From: Miltoncostaea sp963771025
GTDB taxonomy: Bacteria > Actinomycetota > Thermoleophilia > Miltoncostaeales > Miltoncostaeaceae
DNA length: 64,000 bases
Direction of reading: 5' to 3'
Assembly: GCA_963771025.1 (NCBI GenBank)
Contig: CAVYRL010000001.1
Span: forward strand, 434,001-498,000
Part shown: positions 25,227-34,487 of the stretch, piece by piece
Numbering within the stretch: position 1 is the first letter of the stretch
How the letters are laid out: each line of letters opens with the position of its first letter
Made by a program: the position numbers and the translations under genes
The notes under the pieces: model-generated
The model's input: only the letters and a program-made list of their open reading frames with translations
Database searches by the model: none
What the model was told of the DNA's origin: nothing

Positions 25227-25930
25227 TCAGCGCCCCGGTGCCCGCCCCGAGGCCCCGGCTCTCGGGGAACCGAGCTCGCTCAACCGGTCACTCCGGTCCG
25301 GTCGCCGCTCAGCGCGACGGCGCGTCCGTACAACCGACCCGGGAGCGCGCCAGGCCGCGGCGGGACCCGCGGCGAGGGTGTGTGAGAAGTGGTCGGACGC
25401 GATCCGGGCGAGGAAGCTCTGCTGGGCGTCGGCCCGGACCCGGCGCGCCTTGACGCAGGCGGCCCGCCTGTCGCCCGCGGCGTCGTTGCTGCGCACCTTG
25501 ACGAGGGTGGCGTTGTAGAAGTCGTGGTTCGCCCCGCGCACCACCCGTCGCCAGGACGGCTGGGTGCGACCGGGGCTCCGATGCGCCGCGGCGAGGTAAC
25601 CCGCTCCGGTCGAGCGCGCGTCCGCGTCGCAGGTGCCCAGCAGGAGGGTGGTCGGCACGTCCGGCACCCTCACCGCGGGGTCGGAGAAGGGAGCGACGAG
25701 GACGATGGAGTCAACGACCTCCCGGTGCCGCGCCGCCCAGCGCAGCAGGCTCATGCCGCCTCGTGAGTGCCCCAGCAGCCCGATGCGGGTGGCATCGACC
25801 CGTCCCGCCAGGGCGGCCGGCAGGCGGGTCGCTCAACCCTCCGACGCCGTCACCATCGCAGCGAGGGCGGCGTTGACCACCTCGCCGCAGTGGCTCTCGG
25901 CGACGGCATCGCGCTCTCCGGCGCGGGCCC
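25227..25930 (-). pseudogene. Alpha/beta hydrolase, N-terminally truncated with in-frame stop
   Basis: The minus frame reads 'RVDATRIGLLGHSRGGMSLLRWAARH' (nucleophile elbow GHSRGG), 'VVDSIVLVAPFSDPAVRVPDVPTTLLLGTCDADA' (catalytic acid strand) and 'VRGANHDFYN' (catalytic His), so the catalytic half is intact. A TGA at 25833-25835 interrupts it before the elbow, and the N-terminal half is missing where the beta-lactamase-like gene ends. A start at 25754 would exclude the nucleophile. Probably inactive; the deletion appears to have joined the two genes. Confidence 0.6.
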
Positions 25931-27244
25931 GGGAGGGGTTCCCGGCCAGCCCTCCTTGGCCGCCGCCGCAAAGGCCGCCTGGATGGACTTCGTCAGGGGC
26001 GCCAGCTCCGTGGGATAGGTCTCGATCGCCCACCCGAAGTTCTTGATGGAGTAGCCGCAGCACGAGTTCGCGGCGACGACCACGACCTGGCCCGTGGTCG
26101 GGTTGGCCATGAGCTGGGTCTCCCAGCCCAGGATCTCGCCGGCGTGGGAGTGCCAGCCGGGGACGAGCTCCTGGAGCCCGAGGCCGTACTTGGTTCCCGG
26201 CAGAAACGCGTCGGAGGGCCCGAAGTCGGTGCGGGCTTCACGGCTGGACGTCGATAGGAGCACGTTGCCGAAGTCCGCCGAGGCCCAGCGCGCCAGGTCG
26301 GCGAGCGTCGAGACGCCGTTGCCGGCCGTGCCGCCCCACGACGTTGACCAGTCGGTGACGTCCTTGCCCGCGCCCCCGGCGGCGAGCACCTCCTCGGAGG
26401 GGGTGTCGGTGGACTCCGCCCAGCTGTCGTTGAGATAGCCATGGGTTCCCACCGGGGCCGTGTCGGTCTGGGAGGGGATGATCGGGTCCGGCAGGCCGAC
26501 CGGGTCGAGGACGCGGTCCTTGACGAAGGCGGCGTAATCCTGGCCGGTGACCTGGCTCACCAGGTCGCCGAGGACGATGTAGTTGGTGTTGGAGTAGTGG
26601 AACGTGCCGCGCGGGGTGCCCGGGTTCTCGGCGGCCGCCGCCACCAGCTCCTTGGCGGTCCACTCCTTCTGGGGGTCGAGGGTGGTCTGCCCCGCCGGGC
26701 CCGTCGACGTCTCCGTGTACTCGGGGAACCCCGAGGTCATCGACAGCAGCTCGCGCACCGTGGCGATCCGGCCGTCGGGCAGGGCGTCGGTCAGATTGCC
26801 CGTGTAGGTCGCCACCGGCTTGTCGAGATCGACCTTGCCGTCGTTGACCAGCAGCAGGACGGCGGTCGCGGTGAAGGTCTTGGTGATGCTCCCGATCCGA
26901 AACGACTGATCGGGATCGGCCGGGGTCTTGGCTTCGACGTCGGCCAGGCCGTAGCCCTTCTGGAAGACACCGCGCTTCGGGTCCCAGACGCCGTACAGGA
27001 CCCCCGGCGCCTCGGCCGGTCCCAGCTCCACGGCCCCATTGGCCACCACGTCCGGCAGGGTCTTGGCGTCGGCGGCGCTCATCGGGGTCGTGGTCAGCTC
27101 GAAGGCGAGCGGCACGGACGAGGATCCCGCCGACGAGCTGTCGCTGCCGCAGCCCGCGACGAGGACGCCGATGAGCGCGACGGCCGCATTGGCCGCCACC
27201 CAGGCGGCGAGGGGTCGTCCGGCATACCGCTTCAGACGTGCCAT
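25850..27244 (-). CDS. Beta-lactamase-family serine hydrolase lipoprotein
   Basis: 464 residues. 'WVAANAAVALIGVLVAGC' is a lipoprotein signal with lipobox VAGC. The class C/penicillin-binding fold follows: 'SFRIGSITKTFTATAVLLL' (SxxK, near residue 115), 'FHYSNTNYIVLGDLV' (YSN) and 'WHSHAGEILGWETQL' (HxG). Family members are DD-peptidases, esterases or beta-lactamase-like enzymes on the outer surface. The last 25 residues ('SAMPSPRATAARWS') are out-of-frame sequence from a broken hydrolase gene, so the natural C-terminus was replaced; the fold is complete before that point. Confidence 0.85.
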   Translation of the reverse strand: MARLKRYAGRPLAAWVAANAAVALIGVLVAGCGSDSSSAGSSSVPLAFELTTTPMSAADAKTLPDVVANGAVELGPAEAPGVLYGVWDPKRGVFQKGYGLADVEAKTPADPDQSFRIGSITKTFTATAVLLLVNDGKVDLDKPVATYTGNLTDALPDGRIATVRELLSMTSGFPEYTETSTGPAGQTTLDPQKEWTAKELVAAAAENPGTPRGTFHYSNTNYIVLGDLVSQVTGQDYAAFVKDRVLDPVGLPDPIIPSQTDTAPVGTHGYLNDSWAESTDTPSEEVLAAGGAGKDVTDWSTSWGGTAGNGVSTLADLARWASADFGNVLLSTSSREARTDFGPSDAFLPGTKYGLGLQELVPGWHSHAGEILGWETQLMANPTTGQVVVVAANSCCGYSIKNFGWAIETYPTELAPLTKSIQAAFAAAAKEGWPGTPPGPAPESAMPSPRATAARWSTPPSLRW

Positions 27245-27381
27245 CTCGTCCTCGCCTGTGCGTGGGTCGAGCTGCTCCGGCGCCGCGTTCGGGGAGGAGT
27301 GCCGCCGACCTGGACCGGCGCACCCTGCCAGACTCGGCTCGACGCGGCCAGGCCATCCGGATATGGCGTGATCCTGCTCAT

Positions 27382-27415
27382 CGCGCCGCTCCTGCCCATG
27401 GGCAGGAGCGGCGCG
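27382..27415. terminator. 34-bp perfect palindrome after the DUF4234 gene
   Basis: CGCGCCGCTCCTGCCCA and its exact complement with no spacer, 13 bases beyond the DUF4234 stop codon. Probable intrinsic terminator lacking a T-run. Confidence 0.7.
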
Positions 27416-27427
27416 CGGAGCGGGGGT

Positions 27428-27865
27428 TCAGATGGTCGCCGGCCCGGCGGGCCCTCCCGCAGACGCTGCGGCCGCGCGGTCCCAGGCCGTGTTCAGCGAG
27501 CTCTGGAGGTAGGGGGCGAAGGCGATCTGGATGAGCAGGAACAGGATGAGGGCGATCCAGCCGTTCAGGGCCGGCGCGCCCGCCACCCGCTGGCTCTCCT
27601 GGATCCGCTGGGTGCCGCGCCAGTAGGAGATCAGCGGCGGAATGATGATCAGGGACCCGGGAAAGAGCGCCAGCAGGGAGTTGGTCGGGTTCTGGCCGAG
27701 GTCGTGCCCGGTCGCCTGCCCGTAGTCACGCATCTCCCGGTTGACGTAGTACCACCAGAACAAGATGTAGATGCCGAGCGTGATGATGGTGAGGCCGAAC
27801 ACGCCCCAAGGGTTGCGGCGCTTCACCTGCACCCTGCGGTCGGCGATCAGCAGTTCCTGGGCCAC
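27428..27865 (-). CDS. DUF4234 membrane protein
   Basis: 145 residues. 'VKRRNPWGVFGLTIITLGIYILFWWYYVNREMRDYG' is the DUF4234 signature (basic segment then first span), followed by 'LLALFPGSLIIIPPLISYW' and 'LNGWIALILFLLIQIAFAPYLQSSLN'. Three or four spans, cytoplasmic N-terminus. Function unknown. Followed by a strong hairpin; the frameshifted peptidoglycan-binding gene lies upstream on the same strand, 30 bp away. Confidence 0.85.
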   Translation of the reverse strand: MAQELLIADRRVQVKRRNPWGVFGLTIITLGIYILFWWYYVNREMRDYGQATGHDLGQNPTNSLLALFPGSLIIIPPLISYWRGTQRIQESQRVAGAPALNGWIALILFLLIQIAFAPYLQSSLNTAWDRAAAASAGGPAGPATI

Positions 27866-27895
27866 GCGGTGCCTCCCTTTACGTTGACGGACGGG

Positions 27896-28842
27896 TCAGG
27901 CGCAGCGACCGGCGATGGTGAAGTCGGCCCCGGCGCCTGAGGGCGGCGGGGTGAAGACCCCCGTGCCGCGGATGTCGCCGGCATCGCCCACGCTGAGCTG
28001 GCTGACGGCGCCCCGCAGATCGAGGCCGTCCTCCTCGCTGCCGCCCCCGATCACGAGGGTGCCCTTGCCATCGGACACCTTGAGCCGGAGGGTGGACCCG
28101 CCGGACGCCGTGGCGGCGAGGTCGACGCCGGTCTCGCCCGTCGGGGTACAGCGCGCCACCTCGAAGGTCTTGCTGTAGGCGGGGCCGCGCACGCTGAGCG
28201 TGGCCGCGGGCGTCGCCGGGCCCGTGTGGGTGGCGGCCGGCGTTGCCGGGGTGGACGCGCACGACGACGGGGCCGACCCGGTCTCACGGATGAGCGCCAC
28301 CGCGGTCTCGGGCCCGAACTGCCCGTCGGGGGCGATGCCGGTGTCTTTCTGGAACTCGGTGACGGCCGCCTCGGTCGCCGAGGTGAAGACGCCGTTGACC
28401 GGACCCGAGTAGTGGCAGAGGGCCGTAAGGTCCCGCTGCAGCAGCGTGACGGTCTGCGACGAGCTGCGCCCGAGCTGGAAGTCGATCGCCAGATGCGTCT
28501 GCGCTCCCGCGATGCCGTCCTGGGGCAGGCCGGCCGACTCCTGGAAGGTCTTCAGCGCAGCGATCGTGGCCGCGTCGAACTCACCGGTGACCGGCCCGTT
28601 GTAGAAGCCCGCTTCGCGGAGGTCCTGCTGGAGCGAGCGGGTGATGGGGTTCGCCGTCGCGCCCGCGGACGTCGTCCGCGGGGTCGTGCCCGCGGTCGTC
28701 GCCGTCGCGGTGCGGAAGCGGACGCCGGGCTCGTCGCGGAGCCGGCGTCGGACCCGCATGCGGCCAGGCCGAGGCACGCTGCGGCCGCGAGGGTCGAAAC
28801 GCCGATGACGCGTACGAGACCTGGGCGCGGACCTCGGATCAT
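27896..28842 (-). pseudogene. Peptidoglycan-binding lipoprotein with one frameshift
   Basis: The start 'MIRGPRPGLVRVIGVSTLAAAACLGLAACGS' is a lipoprotein signal (LAAC). The mature domains lie in another frame: two PG_binding_1 repeats, 'SLQQDLREAGFYNGPVTGEFD' and 'LLQRDLTALCHYSGPVNGVF', then a C-terminal beta domain ('KTFEVARCTPTGETGVDLAA') ending 'FTIAGRCA'. The frames meet in the Ala/Thr-rich linker near 28700, so one base lost or gained there separates signal and body. Restored, it would be about 315 residues, bound to the cell wall. Frameshift, slippage or sequencing error are all possible. Confidence 0.75.
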
Positions 28843-29322
28843 CGGGTCGTACCCCTTGGTCGGTGAGGGCGCGCGCGGCGGCGCGGCGGAGGTGGTCGGG
28901 CGTGATGATTCGCTGCGCCGCGATCGGGCGGTGCCCTGCACAGGCGATCGGCGCGGCGGGATCGTACGGGCACGAGCATGACCCCGGATAGGGGGTCGGG
29001 AACCCCCGAGGCGGATGCTCGTGACGGACCAGCAGCGCTACCGCTCGACGCCGGCGCGCCGAGCGGGCCCAGCCAGCCCATCTCGCCTGCCCGTCACGAC
29101 GCGCCCGCGATCGCCGGCGACCGGGAAAGCCCGGCCGGTATCTCCCACCCAGAGCCGAACCGCGGCCGGCGAGAGGTGCGAGCCAGTGACCGCCCGGTAT
29201 GCGAGCAACCCTTTGGCGAACGCTCACCTGAGACGAAGTGAAGCGGCCGATAGCGCCAGGGCGCGACCCCCCAGGAGGGCACGCAGGACCCGGCCGCTCC
29301 GTTGGGACGAACCGCCCTCACC
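28843..29322. other. Intergenic region, nothing recognised
   Basis: 480 bases upstream of the peptidoglycan-binding gene and downstream of the FG-GAP pair. No family in six frames and no long hairpin; it should contain the promoter of the peptidoglycan-binding gene, but I cannot point to one. Confidence 0.45.
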
Positions 29323-31836
29323 CTATGGCGCCACCCCCGGCGCCAGGTCGGCGGCGGTGAGGGTGGCGTCGGAGAAGTTGGCTCCCGAGAGGCCGGTCTG
29401 GATCTGGGCGCGCAGGTCGTTGGCCCCGCGCACGCCGGCCTGGGCGATCTTCTGGTTGATCGCCAGCTGGGCGGCGCTGAGGGTGACCTTGCCGGGGTTG
29501 CCGCCGCTGCGGGGGGCCACCACGGTCGCCGAGGCGGCCGGCGGCGGGGCCGGGGACGCGGCGGTGATGACAATGCCGAGAGCGAGCTTCGCGGTGGTGA
29601 TCTGGGCGTCGGTGAGGTCGCCGCCGGTGAGCGTGCCGCCGAGGCGGGCCGCGAGGCCGCGCGAGCGCCGCAGGGCGGCCTGGTAGATGCGCTGGTTGAT
29701 CAGCAGCTGGGCGGCGCTGAGGGTGAAGGTGGCGTTCTTCTTGGCCGCCGGGGCGATCGTCAGCGCGCGTGGCCGGGCCGGCGTGATGGCCTGGGCGGGG
29801 CCGGCGGCGGTCGTGATCGAGGGCGCGAACTCGGCCGCCCCGAGGCCGCCGCCGCAGATGTCGTCGGTGACGATCCCCGCGTTCAGCCAGGCCTCGATCG
29901 CGTTCAGGCGCCGGATCGCCGCCTGGCCGATGCGCTGGTTGATCGCCAGCTGGGTGGTGGTGAGGGCGATCCTGCCCTTGGCCGAGGTGGCGACCGGAGC
30001 GGGGGTGGCGCACAGGGCGCCCGCCGGAAGGCCCCCTGCCACGGTGCCCGCCGGGGCGACCGTGATCGCAAGGCTCGCCTGGGCGTTTCCGGTCAGGTCG
30101 CTCATCGTCACCGTGTGGGAGCTGGTGCCGGCGCTGGTGGGGGTGCCGGAGATCACCCCGGTGGCGGCGTCCAGCGCCAGGCCCCCCGGAAGGGGCGGTG
30201 ACACGCTGAAGCTCGCAGGCCCGGTGCGCCGCACCGTCGGGGTGAGGGTGGCGGGCTGGCCGAGGTTCAGAAGGGCGGGCGGGTAGGTGATCGAGGGCGC
30301 GCCGAAGCCGTAGACCACGTAGGCCGAGCCGGAGTTCGCGACGATGGCGGCGATGATTGTCGTCGGGGCGCCGGCGATGACGTCGGCGCGATCGTCGCCG
30401 TTGACGTCTCCGGCGCCGGCGACGGAGAAGCCTGCCGCGTCGCCCGTGCGGCCGTCCGCGCGGAGGGCCGCGGTGGCGGGGTTCGCGAGATCGACATCCG
30501 CCCCGGACGATCGCCCGTAGACGACGTAGGCGGAGCCGGCGTTCGACCCCCCGGTGTCGCTGAAGGGCGCGCCCACGATCACGTCGCGCAGCCCGTCGCC
30601 GTTGACGTCCTCGACGCCCGAGACCGACGTGCCGGCGCGATCGTTGTCCGCCGCCCCGCCGATGCGGAAGCCCGACGCGCCGAGAGCGGTCAGATCGACG
30701 TCGCCCCCTGCGGCGGTGCCGTAGACCACGTATGCGGTGCCCGAGTTGGCGCGGCCGTAGGCGTCGGCGCCGTCGGCGCCCACGATCACGTCGCTCCGTC
30801 CATCCGCGTTGACGTCGCCGATTCCGGCGACCGAGATCCCCACATTGTCGAAGGAGTCCCCGCCCGCCATCCGGAAACCCGCGGGGCCGAGCGCCCCCAG
30901 ATCGATGTCGGCGGGACCCGCAGGGCCGTAGACCACGTAGGCGGCGCCGGAGCTGGTGTCCACGCCGGACGCGCCGACGATCAGGTCGTCGCGGCCGTCG
31001 CCGTTGACGTCGCCGGCGCCGGCCACCGAATCGCCGGCAAGATCCCCGGGCGCCGCGCCGTCGATACGGAAGCCCGCCGAGCCGAGGGCGGCCAGATCGA
31101 CCGGCGATGTGCTGCCTCGGCCGTAGATGACGTAGGCGGTGCCCGCGTTGGTGCCGTTGCCGTCGGCGACCAGAGCGCCGACGATCAGGTCGTCGCGGCC
31201 GTCGCCGTTGACGTCGCCGGCGCCGGCGACCGATTCGCCGGCGAGATCCCCGGGCGCCGCGCCGTCGATACGGAACCCCGCCGAGCCGAGGGCGGCCAGA
31301 TCGATGTCGACCGGGCTCGGAGTGCCGAAGATGACGTAGGCGGAGCCCGAGGCGTCACGACCGTTGTTGTCCGCGCCAGTGGCGCCCAGGATCAGGTCGT
31401 CCCGTCCGTCGCCGTTGACGTCGCCCGCGCCGGCCACCGAGACGCCCACGCGGTCGTCCTGCGCCGCTCCGTCGATCCGGACGATCGGTGCGTCCGGGGA
31501 GGAGATGACGATGTCCGCTGGGGGCTCGCGTCCGAGCACGAGATAGACCGAGCCAGAGTCCTGGCGCCCGTTGGCGCGGGCCCCGTAGGCACCGACGGTG
31601 ACGTCGTCGAAGCCGTCGCCGTTGACGTCGCCCACGCCTGCCACCGAGACGCCGGTGAGGTCGACGGCGGTGCCGCCCCCGATGCGCTGGTTGGCGTCGC
31701 TCGTCAGATCCATCAGCCCCGACTGCTGCGGCAGAACAGCGCCCGCGCTCCCGGCGAGGACGAGGCCCAGCATGCCTGTCGCCGCTACGGCGGCCGCGCG
31801 ACGCGTTCGGCGCCCGCGTCCTTTGCCCCGCCTCAC
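29323..31836 (-). CDS. Secreted FG-GAP propeller protein with Ig-like domain and INQRI repeats (downstream copy)
   Basis: 837 residues. Signal peptide 'AVAATGMLGLVLAGSAGA' after an Arg-rich N-terminus, then 'LPQQSGLMDL'. About residues 40-540 are seven or eight FG-GAP repeats of roughly 60 residues, each with the calcium loop 'DVNGDG.DD' and 'SAYVVYG', predicting an integrin-like beta-propeller. About 545-610 is a putative Ig domain ('FSVSPPLPGGLALDAATGVISGTPTSAGT'). The last 215 residues hold three INQRI repeats starting near 623, 704 and 784. The GTG start overlaps the stop of the upstream paralogue (GTGA). Its C-terminal 335 residues match the paralogue. Surface adhesion or polysaccharide binding is an inference. 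Confidence 0.85.
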   Translation of the reverse strand: MRRGKGRGRRTRRAAAVAATGMLGLVLAGSAGAVLPQQSGLMDLTSDANQRIGGGTAVDLTGVSVAGVGDVNGDGFDDVTVGAYGARANGRQDSGSVYLVLGREPPADIVISSPDAPIVRIDGAAQDDRVGVSVAGAGDVNGDGRDDLILGATGADNNGRDASGSAYVIFGTPSPVDIDLAALGSAGFRIDGAAPGDLAGESVAGAGDVNGDGRDDLIVGALVADGNGTNAGTAYVIYGRGSTSPVDLAALGSAGFRIDGAAPGDLAGDSVAGAGDVNGDGRDDLIVGASGVDTSSGAAYVVYGPAGPADIDLGALGPAGFRMAGGDSFDNVGISVAGIGDVNADGRSDVIVGADGADAYGRANSGTAYVVYGTAAGGDVDLTALGASGFRIGGAADNDRAGTSVSGVEDVNGDGLRDVIVGAPFSDTGGSNAGSAYVVYGRSSGADVDLANPATAALRADGRTGDAAGFSVAGAGDVNGDDRADVIAGAPTTIIAAIVANSGSAYVVYGFGAPSITYPPALLNLGQPATLTPTVRRTGPASFSVSPPLPGGLALDAATGVISGTPTSAGTSSHTVTMSDLTGNAQASLAITVAPAGTVAGGLPAGALCATPAPVATSAKGRIALTTTQLAINQRIGQAAIRRLNAIEAWLNAGIVTDDICGGGLGAAEFAPSITTAAGPAQAITPARPRALTIAPAAKKNATFTLSAAQLLINQRIYQAALRRSRGLAARLGGTLTGGDLTDAQITTAKLALGIVITAASPAPPPAASATVVAPRSGGNPGKVTLSAAQLAINQKIAQAGVRGANDLRAQIQTGLSGANFSDATLTAADLAPGVAP
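29327..30332. repeat. 1,006-bp direct repeat, copy A
   Basis: Matches 31837-32842 in every stretch I compared, at a constant offset of 2,510 bp. It covers the 3' third of the FG-GAP gene: last propeller strand, Ig-like domain and all three INQRI repeats. It begins just inside the stop codon and ends within 'SAYVVYGFG'. Recent duplication or gene conversion. Confidence 0.9.
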
Positions 31837-34325
31837 GGCGCCACCCCCGGCGCCAGGTCGGCGGCGGTGAGGGTGGCGTCGGAGAAGTTGGCTCCCGAGA
31901 GGCCGGTCTGGATCTGGGCGCGCAGGTCGTTGGCCCCGCGCACGCCGGCCTGGGCGATCTTCTGGTTGATCGCCAGCTGGGCGGCGCTGAGGGTGACCTT
32001 GCCGGGGTTGCCGCCGCTGCGGGGGGCCACCACGGTCGCCGAGGCGGCCGGCGGCGGGGCCGGGGACGCGGCGGTGATGACAATGCCGAGAGCGAGCTTC
32101 GCGGTGGTGATCTGGGCGTCGGTGAGGTCGCCGCCGGTGAGCGTGCCGCCGAGGCGGGCCGCGAGGCCGCGCGAGCGCCGCAGGGCGGCCTGGTAGATGC
32201 GCTGGTTGATCAGCAGCTGGGCGGCGCTGAGGGTGAAGGTGGCGTTCTTCTTGGCCGCCGGGGCGATCGTCAGCGCGCGTGGCCGGGCCGGCGTGATGGC
32301 CTGGGCGGGGCCGGCGGCGGTCGTGATCGAGGGCGCGAACTCGGCCGCCCCGAGGCCGCCGCCGCAGATGTCGTCGGTGACGATCCCCGCGTTCAGCCAG
32401 GCCTCGATCGCGTTCAGGCGCCGGATCGCCGCCTGGCCGATGCGCTGGTTGATCGCCAGCTGGGTGGTGGTGAGGGCGATCCTGCCCTTGGCCGAGGTGG
32501 CGACCGGAGCGGGGGTGGCGCACAGGGCGCCCGCCGGAAGGCCCCCTGCCACGGTGCCCGCCGGGGCGACCGTGATCGCAAGGCTCGCCTGGGCGTTTCC
32601 GGTCAGGTCGCTCATCGTCACCGTGTGGGAGCTGGTGCCGGCGCTGGTGGGGGTGCCGGAGATCACCCCGGTGGCGGCGTCCAGCGCCAGGCCCCCCGGA
32701 AGGGGCGGTGACACGCTGAAGCTCGCAGGCCCGGTGCGCCGCACCGTCGGGGTGAGGGTGGCGGGCTGGCCGAGGTTCAGAAGGGCGGGCGGGTAGGTGA
32801 TCGAGGGCGCGCCGAAGCCGTAGACCACGTAGGCCGAGCCGGCGACGACGCGGAGCCCGAAGGCGGCGCCCGGAGAGCCGACGAGCACGTCCGACCGTCC
32901 GTCGGCGTTGAAATCTCCAGCACCGGCGACCGACCACCCCGCGGCCGCGAGCCCTGCGCGCCCGTCGATGCGGATCCCGTCCGCGCCGAGGCCTGCCAGA
33001 TCGACGTCGCTCGCCGAGGCGCGTCCATAGACCACGTGGGCGGAGCCCGCGTTGGCGCGCGCGCCGGGGTTGGCCAGGGGAGCGCCGACGATCACGTCGG
33101 CCCTGCCGTCGCCGTCGACGTCGCCCGCCCCGCTGACCGAGGCGCCCGCGTGGTCACCGGCGGCCGCTCCGTCGATGCGGAAGCCGGTGCCGCCGAGAGC
33201 GGGGAGCACGACGTTGCCCGTGCTCGCGCGGCCGAAGACCACGTACGCCGACCCCGAGTTCGCGCGCGCGTTCTCGTCGGCGCGGTCGGCGCCGACCATC
33301 ACGTCGGCGCGGCCGTCGCCGTTCACGTCGCCGGCGCCGGCGACGGCCAGCCCGGCGAGGTCACCGGGGGCACCGGCCATCCGGAAGCCCCCCGCGCCGA
33401 GCGCCCCCAGATCCACCGTGCCGGAGGCGCGGCCGAAGACGACGTACGCCAGGCCTGGCCCGCCCAGGGCCGGGAGCCCGGGGGCTCCCACGATGACGTC
33501 GGCGCGGCCGTCGCCGTTGACGTCGCCGGCCTCGGCGACGGAGGTGCCCGTCAGGTCGTCGGGGGCCGCGCCGTCGATCCGGATCCCGCGCGAGCCGAGG
33601 GTGGACAGATGGACGGTGCCCGACGTCGGCCGCCCGAAGATCACGAACGCGGCGCCCGTATCGCCCGATCCGTCCTCGTCGTTCGGTGCGCCCACGATCA
33701 CGTCGTCGAGACCGTCGCCGTCGACGTCGCCCGCCCCGTCGACCGCGTCGCCCGCCTCGACCTGGGCGGCGGCGCCGTCGATCCGGAAGCCCACGCTCGG
33801 AGACAGGGCCGCGAGATCGACGTCGGCCGGCGAGGCCTGGCCGTAGACGACGTAGGCCGAGCCGGAGCGCGTTCCGTTGTTGCTCGCGAAGCCGGCTCCT
33901 ACGATGACGTCGTCACGCCCGTCGCCGTTCACATCCCCCGCCCCGGCCACTGAGCGGCCCGTGAGCTCGCCGGGCGGAGCACCGGAGATGCGGAAGCCCG
34001 TCCCGGCCGGCGCGGCGAGGTCGATCGGCCCCGGGCCCGGACGTCCGTAGACGACCCAGGCTGCCTCCGCAGAGACGAAGGGGGACGCGCCCACGATCAC
34101 ATCGTCGATGCCGTCTCCGTTGACGTCGCCGGCCGACGAGACGGCGTAGCCGGCCGCGTCGCCGGCGGCGGCGCCGCCGATCTGGACGTCCGTCTGGGTG
34201 AGCAGATCGACCCCACCCGACTGCTGGGGCAGCGCGGCCTGCGCGCCGGCGCAGATCGCCAGCGCCAGCGCTGCGGAGGCCGCAGAGAGGCCCATGATCG
34301 TGCGGCGTGCTCTGGCGGTCTGCAT
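31833..34325 (-). CDS. Secreted FG-GAP propeller protein with Ig-like domain and INQRI repeats (upstream copy)
   Basis: 830 residues. Signal peptide 'MGLSAASAALALAICAGAQA', then 'LPQQSGGVDLL'. Its FG-GAP repeats ('SVAGAGDVNGDGRDDVIVGA', 'SGSAYVVYG') differ in sequence from those of the downstream paralogue, but from 'VYGFGAPSITYPP' to the end the two proteins match. GAGGGG lies 8 nt before the ATG. First gene of a two-gene operon; the divergent LAL regulator begins 162 bp away and may control it. FG-GAP propellers bind calcium and mediate adhesion in integrins; in bacteria they occur in many secreted proteins of unknown role. Confidence 0.87.
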   Translation of the reverse strand: MQTARARRTIMGLSAASAALALAICAGAQAALPQQSGGVDLLTQTDVQIGGAAAGDAAGYAVSSAGDVNGDGIDDVIVGASPFVSAEAAWVVYGRPGPGPIDLAAPAGTGFRISGAPPGELTGRSVAGAGDVNGDGRDDVIVGAGFASNNGTRSGSAYVVYGQASPADVDLAALSPSVGFRIDGAAAQVEAGDAVDGAGDVDGDGLDDVIVGAPNDEDGSGDTGAAFVIFGRPTSGTVHLSTLGSRGIRIDGAAPDDLTGTSVAEAGDVNGDGRADVIVGAPGLPALGGPGLAYVVFGRASGTVDLGALGAGGFRMAGAPGDLAGLAVAGAGDVNGDGRADVMVGADRADENARANSGSAYVVFGRASTGNVVLPALGGTGFRIDGAAAGDHAGASVSGAGDVDGDGRADVIVGAPLANPGARANAGSAHVVYGRASASDVDLAGLGADGIRIDGRAGLAAAGWSVAGAGDFNADGRSDVLVGSPGAAFGLRVVAGSAYVVYGFGAPSITYPPALLNLGQPATLTPTVRRTGPASFSVSPPLPGGLALDAATGVISGTPTSAGTSSHTVTMSDLTGNAQASLAITVAPAGTVAGGLPAGALCATPAPVATSAKGRIALTTTQLAINQRIGQAAIRRLNAIEAWLNAGIVTDDICGGGLGAAEFAPSITTAAGPAQAITPARPRALTIAPAAKKNATFTLSAAQLLINQRIYQAALRRSRGLAARLGGTLTGGDLTDAQITTAKLALGIVITAASPAPPPAASATVVAPRSGGNPGKVTLSAAQLAINQKIAQAGVRGANDLRAQIQTGLSGANFSDATLTAADLAPGVAP
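31837..32842. repeat. 1,006-bp direct repeat, copy B
   Basis: Second copy of the block at 29327-30332, same orientation. The flanking DNA, including the other propeller repeats, is clearly diverged, so identity confined to this block points to recent recombination. Confidence 0.9.
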
Positions 34326-34487
34326 CGTCGTTGCCCCTCGTGCGCGACGCCGCGCTCGTGGGCGTCCCGGGCGGTCGTCAAGGCCGACTATCCGCGCATC
34401 CGCGCCGGCGATGCACCGGGCGAATCCCTAGGTCCTGGGTAGTTTCTGAAGGTGCGCCGGCCCCGACGCCCGGGTTAGGGTCGTCCC

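Noticed and set aside
29323..32937. 1,204-codon minus frame spanning both FG-GAP genes
   Set aside because: The part upstream of 31836 is an out-of-frame Arg/Pro-rich reading of the first FG-GAP gene. The GTG at 31836 with signal peptide is the real start.
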